Origin: Notospermus geniculatus | Lineage: Eukaryota > Nemertea > Pilidiophora > Heteronemertea > Lineidae | DNA length: 64,000 bases | Assembly (NCBI GenBank): GCA_002633025.1 | Contig: NMRB01000117.1 | Span: forward strand, 405,113 to 469,112 | Direction: 5' to 3' | Shown here: one piece after another, positions 12,004-24,000 of the stretch | How the letters are laid out: each line of letters opens with the position of its first letter | Position numbering within the stretch: the first letter of the stretch is position 1 | Position numbers and translations under genes: made by a program | Notes under the pieces: generated by a model | The model's input: the letters and a program-made list of their open reading frames with translations, nothing else | Told to the model about the DNA's origin: nothing | The model's database searches: none

Positions 12004-15000
12004 CTAGTAAGTATAAACATCGCATGTAGAGGACCACAGCAATGGTGTGACCCACTTTGGTAATCGCTGTGTGTATCTTTTGTGTTCTTTCGTCGCTTCA
12101 TACTCTCCATGAAGGTAGTGGCCCGAGAACAGTATCTCTATCACTGGGTCGTCCTTCTTGTCAGATGAGATCTGAAAGGAAAGTATAAACAATACTAATC
12201 AGACAGTCAGATAGGCAAGAGAACTCGAGAGACCAAATGCACCCCGAGACAACATCTATGTGACTGTCTCGCATTGATTCCATCGAGTTCAAGTTCGTTC
12301 ATTGCACCTCCCGAAGGGTGACTTGACAACATTTAGTGGAAGTCAATACTGGAGGTGATGCAGACGTGCAAGAGGAAAAAAGCTCGCCGCTTTCATTAGT
12401 TGTGTCTATAGGAAGAACGTGAACGGACACAAGTCACAAATTACAGTTTTTTTCCAGCATATTATATTATTAACCATAAGGCAGCTTCTAAAGGTAGGCC
12501 TACTGGTTCATGTTCGACCATTCGCTGGTGCCGAATGTAACGAACTTCCTAAGGCGGGGGGGGGGGGCTGGGATGAAACAAAAGTTGCAACACAGCCTGG
12601 AATATCAGCTACCTGAGAAATACACTGGCTGTTTCCTACGTAATTACTATTTAAGTATTTTTGCCAATAAAATCGCCAGCCCCTCTACTCTTGCCAAATT
12701 ATCTCTAAGAGTACCCCAAGAGTACCCCCTTCTGGCTATTTGTTGCAGAAAGAGATGAGATGTCGAGAGCCCAAGCTAATGGTTGTTCCAAATTCTAATT
12801 TCATTTTAAGGTGACCTTTCACCTCCTTTCACACCGCTCTCAACACCGTTTTGTCACTTCAAATAGAACAAAATCATCAGCCAGAACTTGACTGATCCAA
12901 TTCGGATCATGTGACCATTTATGCAGCCATTCGATGTTGAAGTTGTTTGCAGACATTTCACACTCAGACATCCTTTTCAAGGGGGAGGCATGTCTGTAGC
13001 TAGTGTTTGCCAGAAATGAGATTTTATCTCTAAAACATAAACTTTTGGCAGGTTTCAAACCTGCACTGCTGCAGTGGACCTTCAAAAATTGATAAGACTT
13101 CACACCTAAGTACAGAACCGGTAAATAGAAAGACGTTACCCCTAAGTGTAGGTTGTACTTTTAAATGGAATTTTTACACCTAAGTGTAGTGAAACACAGG
13201 TTGTAGTTGGAAAGACAATGGAGTCTCTGTTTTGCACGAATTTTGTCCCACAAGTCCACCGTTGATAGACAAAAGCTGATAGCGGTGTTGCATGAATAAA
13301 CAGAACGAACAGTAGCAGCAAATACATCCGAGAATAAACCTAGGCCTAGTCCAAGTGGAATAAAAGGCATTTTTCAGGGGTTCATCATCTGGCAAAAAGT
13401 TTCTCGATCAACCTTGATATGGGTGCATGGATCATGAGCCTTGCTTTCATGCTTTGTCTTCTTTAGTTCTGGTATATCTTTTATTTTGCCCCTATAGTAT
13501 ACCCATGACAAAATGGTTACCCAGGCAACCTGACAAACAATCACTGCAGCACTGCCAATCTGTTTGTTAATGCCATTATTTAATATTCAGAACAGTTCTC
13601 TGGCAGAAATATGAAACTTCAACAAATATTTATTATTCCTGCATTCACTTTTACTGCCAGTGAATGAAATCTGGGCACAACTGCTGAGGGTTTGTGTTTG
13701 GTAGACAATGAGAGTTCAATCTTTACTGCATTTACAATTCAAGCTTTTGAACCTCATGATCTGGGCCTAGATACAAAAAGCCGGGGGCTGCATAAGATGA
13801 ATCAACATTTGACTCTCGGATTGGAAGGACTATCTGGCACGCATGTCAGGAATTCTGTGGTGCCCAGTGTGACCAGGAGATTTTCTAAGGCAGCAGATGA
13901 TGACAAAATCCTAAGTTCAATCTCACTTGAGGACGAAGCACAATTTCTTGTCGCCAATGGCAAACAAAAACTTTTTTTCAGCTACGAGGTGCTGTGTTAC
14001 ATCTGAGCATACCATCTATTACTTCTCTATCTGAACAGGATGGGCCCTTTTTACAGTGAGATGTGGCTAGAAATCTCACAGCATCATACAAGAAGGGGTC
14101 AAAAATTCCATGGCCATGATCAACGATCGTCCGTAATCCATAGTCCATTTGTATTATAGTGAAGAATTAAAAGGTAACCACTTGTCAATGCCATCAGAAC
14201 CTGTTGAACATGATTGATCATGTTTACTTCCAAGATTGACCTGGAGGTAACATCAACAGCCTAATGCATTGATCATCAGAGCTGACAAGTGGATTTCGTT
14301 GTGGTGAAATAGTGTTTGTCGGTATTGATGGATAAGGAGATCCAAAGACAGGGATATTCTTTATGGGCACTATGAATGAGGAGTAATAAATGTTTTAACT
14401 TTAGTTTTGTAAAGGACTCCCCAATGCCAATGTACAGTCGAAAGGAAGTAAAAGCAATTACTAGTTTGGATTCATGTTACCCATTCCTGTACCTTTTTTG
14501 TAGTAAGACAACCCTTTCAGGTAACCAAATAAGAAAGGAACTTTTTTATAATNCCCCCCCCCCCCCCCCATTTCCCACTGAGCAATCACCCAAATATTGT
14601 CTTTACTTTTCATTTACTTCCCCAGTCACAGTCAAAATGCAGCATTTCCTAACCAGCAGCAATGCTTTATTCAGTTTTGCAAATCACATCACATCCAGTG
14701 AACACAAGTGAAAGCAGGGTAACAGCCCAAGGGGCAAGCTCAGCCAACCCATTTAGGTCAACTGAAGAAAGGGCAAATGAATATTTGGCAAATCCATGTT
14801 TGTTTTCCCAAAATATCTTTTGTATAAGGTGGCTTGTTTGCATTGGGTGTAAGTGATCCATTTTGATGAATGGGCTTAAAAGAGGCAGATATGGCCCAGA
14901 ATAAGTGGGTATGGTAATATTAGGTCGAGAGTATTTAAGGCCAGTCCTGGGAAAGTGTGTGCCTGTTCATACCCTGCCATCCTCACTGCCCATTCAGGCA

Positions 15001-18000
15001 GGCAAAAGATTTATTTTCTTTTGGGAATATCTCTTTTTCACCATAAGTCTTTGGGCCGTGCACAGGTCGGACTTCAGCCACACTTCATTAAAGTCTGACT
15101 TTTCTCAATGCTTCAAGCAAAGAGAAAGCCTAACTTAAGGTATACTTTATGCTACAGTCCGACCCGTGCATACGGCCCTTTAAATCTCCTACATTTAGAT
15201 GATCATTTGTCCAGGAAAGAAACTTGAAATTGAGGATTTCTAAAGGCATTGGTGCATACATGGGTTGACAGTGTCCATCCTACATTTAGATGATCATTTG
15301 TCCAGGAAAGAAACTTGAAATTGAGGATTTCTAAAGGCATTGGTGCATACATGGGTTGACAGTGTCCATCAAATCTCAACCTATTGTAATTATTAGAAAG
15401 AGTAAACACAATATCTGGAACTGTGCAGCAAAGCACCGGGGAAAAGGTGCACAGTTCTGGCCTTTACGGTACTCTGTCAGAAAATGAAATTGTGCAAAAG
15501 AACTGTACTCACTACTGCTACCCAAAATAACAAGAAAATGTGAATAAAACAATTCTTTGCTTAGCCTCAGCCCACGAGGAGGTCAACTCATTGAGACTAA
15601 CTTGTAATGTGCTTGAATATTTTCCATGGTAACCCATAAGGCCGGAGGTCACTTTGAAAATAATGAACAACAGACTTTGGCCGTATCCTAATATATGCTT
15701 CAAAGCACCTCATGCAAATATACAAGGCATAAATACTGTAACGCATTCATTTACATGCGGTATGGAACCAGATGGCCAAAACTACTCATTGACTCATGGA
15801 CAGAATACCAAGAATTCATAATTTTGGAATAACATGACAAAAATGTTTACCGATTTATCAGACCCTAACATGGTAACCATGATCTCTTAGACAAATGCGG
15901 GTATATGCTGTCTGTCTCAAACACCTGGGGAATTTTACGATTTAGTTGCTTTAAGTGGGCAATTCTGGCAAATTTCAACAACTCAGAATCAACATACAAA
16001 GCCAAGCTCATCCTTGAATATACTTGACAAAATCTGTTCTATCTTGTCAGTACTTGAACTGCCTCTGCTCCCGGCTTACCTCCATACCCAGGGCATATTG
16101 GGGCTCATTGTCTCATGAATATGTACATGTTTGAGTTCGGCGTTGCTACAACATGCACTGCGAGAGTGGGCGCATGTATGAATGTACATAGTCTAAGAGC
16201 CAACGCAAACATGGATCGATATCTTCGTGTGCAAATGGGAGGTTTTCTAGTGCATCAGCCTTGGCTGTGCCCACTGCATTCAACCTGGAAACAGAGATTG
16301 GGTCTTCCTAGGCAAGCAGTTGTTTCCATTAAAACATGAAGTGAAAAATACCGAGAGATGTTTTGTTGGGAGAAAGAGCCGAGTTTCAGCACGGACAAGC
16401 TCAGCTTCATATACAAACTATGCAATTCTAAAAGCATTTATAATGAGAGGAAGAACTGGAGCCCTGAAAGAAATGCTAATGAAAGGAACAGAAGCAAGCA
16501 TTCCATTGAATTTTCACAGAACAATTCAGAATCATATTGTGCTGTATTTTTCACACTATACAGCACACCACACAGCAAAATCTAAAAGCATTTGAAATCT
16601 ACCAGCATTATTTTCTCTGGCAGGAACCATTAGTTGCAAACGATTTCACAACCATGTGAATAGCAAAAACAAACATAAAACTCTGCACCAAAAATAAATG
16701 TGCTGCCACAAAAAAGGCTGCACTGAAAGTACATAAACCCTGATTTCAGTCACCTGGGGCTATAAAATTGGAACAAGCATCCTTCGACAAGAGTAGAATG
16801 AGAGGCACAATGTCACACTTGTGTATCTTTTTTCATGATGAAAGGAATTTGTGTATCAGAAAAAAATGTCATGCATTTTAAAATTTGTAAAACGTAAATG
16901 GCATGCTTTGTTGCTGCCATATATTGAACTTTCTGTTCAAAACTTCAGCAAGAAATATCGAAAAATACAGATTGTTCTACAAAAACGGAGTGTCAACAAC
17001 ACAGGTAAATAATGAGCTGAAACATACCGAGCACCAAAGTTATTCAGGAGAATAAAAAGCAGTAAGCCTACATGAAATTGCCAGAGTTGGACTCCGGTGC
17101 AACTGGTGTTCAACTTCCAGTCGAGACCTCGGCCTACTCCTCCTACATGAGGTAAACTATCTTACTGGGCCTGCAACATGGATTCCTACTTAGTCCTTGG
17201 TTTTTCCTGCATTACCTAACTTCCCTACTAAGTGGTTATTACTAACATGTCATAAGACTACTCATACTACTCCATACACTATTTTTTATACACATGTACA
17301 CTTCAATGTCAAATGTGCAATAAAGAGTGTAGGCCTATGAGACAACGAATACACACATGCATAAAATGCATGCATTGCTGGTCTGTACCGTGCAACCATC
17401 AAATACCCTGGTAGTTTCAGCTCAAAACCCGATATTGTGTAGAAACTGTTGGCATATGGTAGGCAGCTATGAATCACAAAACTCTTGTACTGGTTGAACC
17501 CTAAAACTTCATGTCAAATTGAGAAGGGGCTAATGAAGGGACACCTAGCATACAAACAAGAAAACAATAGCAATGGGATATTTTAATGACTACATGATAA
17601 TTGGTACACGAGTCTGAAGATGTAATCAATACATCGAGGTGCAGAGAAACAATATGATTTGCATCAAGGGAACATGTGGTTGGTCTTAAATCATACAGTG
17701 CTGTTCCACATTCATAATAAGCCACAGTATCACGAGTATGCCAGAAATATAACTCGCAGACCTCAAGTGCAATTTCCATGGTGATATCACACTTATAGCA
17801 GTGTGCAGTGGGCGAGTTTCGTCACCGATACGGCATTGAAATATTTAGGCTGTTAAAGAGATATCTTGGGTTACAAGACTGACCATGATGCCACGGCTAT
17901 TATTGCATTACTGGGGAGCTCAAATGCGTGTTTCCCATACCAATGGCACTCTGGTGACATCAGGCCATATACTGGGGCTCAACACTTACCTGCAGAATGC

Positions 18001-21000
18001 AAGAGGTCGAAGTATACATGGTACAGAGACACAGAGAGCACTTTTTGAATCAGTGGTATCATGAAGTCAAGACACCTCTGATTTTTGATTTTTTCCATAT
18101 TCCGTCTGCTCACTCTCAACACCCGTTCCATATCACATTTGAAATTACATGTACAATGTACCTTCCAAATTGATAACAGTAACACCCAACCTTCTACCGG
18201 TACTATAAATCCTTACTGTTCACACAAAATCAGGACCCAAGACCAGGGCCCAGTTTCACAAAGAATCTTAAGTCTAAAGTTTGACTTCAGTCATCATGTG
18301 ACCAGGTTTCAGCAAATCAGATGGCTTCATTTCAGACTTAAGTTTTTTCTTAGACTTAAGATTCTTTGTGCAACTGGGCCCTGATGTACTGGGAAAACCA
18401 CCGCCTAAATCTGTGCATAAAGGCAGTGCACATCGTTCATGTCTCAGCACATTCTGGAGGGAAACCTTGGGTCTGCAACCACCCAGAAAATGTTGTCTGG
18501 GTCTTACCTCCAGTTCCAACCAGAACTCCCATGGCTTGGATGGTTTTGTACCATACGAGTAATAAACCCAATATGTGTCTCGTTTGATCTCAGCTGGAAC
18601 TTTGGTTGGATGAGGATAGCCATTACCCAATGACCATTTGGTGATGTTGACACCTTCTCTAACCTCAAAGATGACGCCAATATGATCTGGTCCTGAAACA
18701 GAGAGGAGTGGCATTACAGGGTGTCTCAATAGTACTTGTCCTTGCCATGGGGTAATCAGTGGTTGGTTCTTCAGTCTTGAATTAACTGTCATCTTGAAAC
18801 CTGACACAAAATTTATTGCAAAACCCTCTTAATGTCTTCAACAACACCACTCCTCAAGCCAGGGTTTCAGAAATATTCCACCAAAAACAGACGGCACACA
18901 ATCATTCACACATTCTCACATGAAAGTTTTTCCAAGGCATTATCTCGTACTGACAATGAGAACATGTTCAAACCTTTCAACAATCTGCAGACACTTCATG
19001 CAAATTTACAAATATGTCAAGCACCGTGCATTGTCAATCTAAGGCCCTCAAAAACCGGGCCAGCTGACCGAGTACTTTCCCCAACAAATGTTCAACACTC
19101 GTCCTGGGAATGACAACTGTAGGTACTGTCAAATATGGTGTTAATAAGGGCTGTCAGAGTGGTGCAACGGAAACATCGATGCCTGTAATGTGACCACTGA
19201 GGTTCCGGGTTCGGTCCCCAGTTGGACCCATTCTTCAAGCGATATAGAGGGGGACTCACTTTGACAGCATAGGGCATTCCATTTTCCGTGTGCTGTACAT
19301 TCATTTCCATAATATTGTCTACAGAGCCAATAATACTGTATTAGGTGCTCAGCTCTAAACTCAATAGTGATGGTCACAGGCAAGTGTGTTTGGGGGAAAT
19401 GCCCTGAATGTAACATTTATTAATACTTAATTATAGTAAGCCTGCATAAACCCATTTCTGAATCGATGTCTCGCATGGTTGATGAGCGTGCATTGAACTC
19501 TTCAACCAAATGCATCACACCCACGTTTCAGCCCATGTATAACACTAAGTGTCCCCGTCATAAATGGAGTGGCACTACAACACATACGGAACCCATGTAA
19601 ATTAATATCATAACAAATTCAGATTCCAATGACAAGTGTACTTGACAATACTTGAAGAAAGGTGTGAACCACAAGTGAAATTTACATACAAATGAAAATT
19701 CAGCACTTGCTGCCATCTATTTTGTATTGTAGAGTTTGTAAATCGATAGAAATGTTCGGTTTTTACCTCCGTGTGGAGTACATATCACCCGAGAGGTACA
19801 AACTTGCACCAAAATGGGAAATTCAAGTGACATCTATTGGGTTTCAAACTGACTTACTAGATAATAAAAAAACTCCACATGCAATACCAGTTTTCCTCTT
19901 ATTTTCTCTATCTAGACTTACCTGTTACTGCAAACTTCAACAGTTGTTTCCTGCCATCTAGGTATTTTCTATCGGTGAGTTTGGCATGGACACGTTTTTC
20001 TTCAGGCACTGGTAAATTCGGCCCAGGAACATAGTAAGTTTTCCTTGAAATGAGTGAAAAACCATAATTTAACAGAGTGACATTCAACTTCTTTGAAACA
20101 TCGTCAAGAACACCGTCTGACGTGATGACAAGAGTTGAGATACCGGTACCAGGTCAGTAATACACAACTAGGCCTACAAGCCCTTGGATGTTTCCTCAAT
20201 TTAATGGACAAGAGGAACCAGAGCGCCTACAGGAACCCTGTTCTGTCAAGAAGAACCGCCCTTTCTGTCAGGTGAAAAGCAGATCTGACCGGAGATTGGA
20301 CCTGGGACCTCAAGGTGACAGGGGTCAATATTTGCACTGTGCCACTCTGACTTCCTCTGCTTGAAGAAGTCATAATGTCACAGGCTAGAAAAGAATTCTG
20401 ATTGTAATGACCTGCTCCTTGATTAAGCTACCTTGATACAGTATGGTAATATAATAACTCGTCATTTATAATTCAGGAAAGTTATCACTTGTATTTCAGA
20501 TTTAAGTAATATTTCAGTGGACACGTTGTTCACTAAACATAATATTACATGTATTATGTTTAGTGAACTTGCCTCATCATTGTGAGCATTGGCAACAAAT
20601 ACGGCAACCCACAGTAAGGACCATTACACTCATGAGGTTTCGCCCCATTCAATTCGGGTAGATATGGAGCTAATGCATCTACGCCAATGTTGTCAAATGG
20701 AAGAAACCACATCCCTGAGTCTGCCTTCGTCTCCACACCGGCTTGGTTGTGAAAGTGACGCTCTATGTGCTGAAATAAAAAACAAAGAAAACAGAAACTA
20801 GCATTGCTCCACATGAGAGATTTCTCGTGCAAGTCCAACTCTGATGGGAAATTCACCACTATTGGCTTCCTTAAGGGCTCCGCACACTAGCGACTAAATT
20901 GAGGCGACCAGCGAGGCGACTGTCGACTACGACGTCGCAGGCGATAATCGCCTGTGAAGTCGCTGAGCTATGTCGCACGCGAAAATTTCCTAGGACGATC

Positions 21001-24000
21001 CGCAAAGGGGCGACTATTTTGCTGGAGACGGTTGCAGTAGCAGTGGACTGGGCCAAGCGACCAAAAGTTCAACATGTTGAACTTTCGGTCGCTTGGTTGC
21101 CGCTGTCTTGCATTGTCCTTCTGTCCACTATTTCCGACGGTAAAACTGGCCAATCAGGAAACGTTCCACCGGTCACCTGACAATGTGCACGTGCTCAACA
21201 CGCACAGGTTCTTGGTCGCTCATGTAGTCGGCAAGTGAATGTGTTTGCAACGAAGCGATCACTGAAGCGATTATGTAAAGAGACCAGTCGGAGGGACTTA
21301 CCGCGCGACCAAATTGTGTAATTCAGTCGCGTAACAATCTCAGTGGTAGCATTAAGGATTTTTTTTCATGAGTCCATTTTTTTTCAAGTGGGCTCTTTTT
21401 GCGTCAGATTGCTTGAAAATGAGGAGTCCAAATTCGATTCCCATGAGTCCAACTAAATGGACTCTTTTGCAGGGAAGACCAGCAAATATGAAGAGATATG
21501 TTGACAGTGCGCATGGTAACGCAGAGACGGCGTCAATAGGCCTAAGGGGGCGTTTTTTTCCTCATAGATCCTAAAAATTCATACGGCCATATTGGCATGG
21601 ACGTTTTTCAATTGCAAGAATGAAAAAATTAGGCGTCTTACGTTGCGTCCTGAATATCTCAGGAGGACGTTTTGCAGGAAACTTTTTTTCTCAATTTGCG
21701 TCTGAAGTTGATTTCATGCGTCCAGGGACGCATGGACGCACCTTAACGCGATCTCTGAATCTGCCGCAAAGAGGAGACCAAAAGGTAAAAATGTTGAGTC
21801 GCTGGCCTGGTCGCAAGGCCGATCGCCCAGAAAATCGCTCGAAAAATCGCTAGTGTGCGGAGCCCTTTACGGCATATGCCCGAGGCCACTGACACTAATG
21901 ACTGCCTACAGCTAGAGAATTGTAAGAAATTGACGGAATCAATCGGCAAGAGAAAAGATACTCACAACAAAACAATGCCTCTGCGTAGTAGGACCTGCGA
22001 GATCGTATCTGTATGGAAATCCCCATGGTGTAAGTAAGACAACAAGGAATGTGATAATGGTAATGGTGGAAAACCCCAACAGGACACGCTTCATCGATCT
22101 GGTGACATACACTACAGACGACTGCAAGAGGAAACACAGACCGTTGAAATGAAGATTTGTTTTCTAATCTATTGGGTCATGGTGGTCACTGCGGGAAAAC
22201 AGAAGTAATTGTAAAACTTGGCAGATAAATTAAAATGAGCATGAAATGTAACATTACATCAGCACAGAAAACATGGGCTTTGCAGGAGGGAACCAGCACC
22301 CCAAAAGGTATCAGCATTTTCAAAGCACACTGCCCTCTCTAACCACTGTGACTATAACTTGACAAGACAACACGGCATATCAATCGCCCAATTTGTGGCA
22401 CTGACAACCATCAACATGCAGTTTGAAGAGCTTTATTCTTGTCTACATATCCAGGGTTTAAACGAACAGGTCATAAATTGGGAGGCTCAGGCGAGGGGGA
22501 GGTTCAATCAGTTAAGAACTGAAGACAAGATGCAACTGCCCTCTCAAGGCTTTAGAGAGAACTAATTTCTAGTTAAAAAAAACACAAACAATGCAAACTG
22601 AGGGTGAGTTTTACTTTACTGGTTGGGAACAATGTGTGTGAAAAATCTGGGAAAACTTGTCTCCAGGAGGTGAGTTAGAGATCTATCTTACCTGAAAACT
22701 CATTAGAATTATTACCATTACACCATTGATAACTGCTATAAATATATCACTGTTGATTTCCGTGCCTATACGACCCATCAACGGTACGAACATCGCGTAA
22801 ACATTGTAGATGAGATACGAAATTGCGAAGCATGGAAAAGCCTGAGATAGGAGGTGTATGACGATATACAGAACAGTTGCCTCTGAAAAAACAAGTGACG
22901 ATGAAGAAAATGACTGCAATATTCTGGTAAGATTACAATTTAAAAATATCCTTTTGGATAAAGTGGAACCTCCCTAAACAGACACCTCTGCCAGAACGAC
23001 ACTTCTTTGGACAGCAAAGTTCAGTCCCAAATTGGTCCTATCTATTCATGTTGACCTCTGTAATCAGGACACCTCTCAATTGAGGACAGCATCTGCCAGT
23101 GTCCTTAATAGAGAGGTTTCACTCTACATAATCAAATAGATTATATTAGCATCTTCAATGAAAAGAGAAACCAGAATGCAGACCTTATGCTCTGGTTCAT
23201 GCGTCATCTCAATAAGTTGAGATTAAAAACTAAATATTGACAATTTCTGGAGGACCAGATGTTTTACTGTGAAAATCATTGACTCCAAAGTACTTTAAAC
23301 TTGAAAACAAGGAAGGAAAGCCACATACCTTCGTACCGTAGACCCCAAAACTTGGCACCGCGGTCTTTTATCATAAGTGGCAAGAGTACCAGCAGAAGAA
23401 CAAGAAAAGCTGAACCAATCCCAGCATATGTCATCACAGCCATGATTGTCCCCATGATCACCAAATTTGCATCAAAGTATAAGCTTTCTATATGCCAGGT
23501 ATTGTAGAATCTCTGTGGAAAGAAAAATACAAGAGAGTGAATCAATTACGATAGGCCATAAATTGTTCTAGTGCAAAAAAATTCCAGAGTTGGGGCCAAA
23601 ATCTCCTTTGTTGAGAAGTGTCTTAAGGCACCGCTCCACGTATTAAGTTTTTCAAGCAGGTTGGCTCTCTGGGAATCTCAACAACCATAGAACATATGGA
23701 CAATCCTTTGCATCACTGGTCTTCACGAAAGTCCTTAGGAAACCAAGGATGGTGAGGAAAATTGCCCATACATGTAGATAGCCAATACTCAATTGGATTG
23801 GTGCCTTTAATCATAAATGCTGAACAAACGAGAAAGGGTTAGTACTATCTGAATTTGGTGTTCACACACCTAACTTCAAAGGTTTTCACTATTAAAGCTG
23901 TGCTCTTGTGGAAATAATGCTGTCTCACCTTATATAAGTACTTCCTTGCAGTTACATGTACCATCATATTGGCTATCACAGCAGGGCATATATAAAGTCC

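Larger units (their letters stand above)
12172..18507 (-). other. Last intron of the ERMP1-like gene (6.3 kb)
   Basis: The intron is bounded by a GTAAGA donor (18507) and a pyrimidine-rich CAG acceptor (12172-12174). It holds a G-tract at 12557-12567, a C-tract next to a single N at 14553, a 91-base tandem duplication (15188-15369) and a 136-base palindromic MITE (18246-18381). Open frames in it, including one of 104 codons on the plus strand (13692-14006), have no recognisable content. Confidence 0.8.

Noticed and set aside
19922-20135. Longer exon 12 of the ERMP1-like gene starting at the upstream CAG
   Set aside because: It would need phase 1, but exon 11 ends in phase 2; only the acceptor at 20043 keeps the frame and matches the family.
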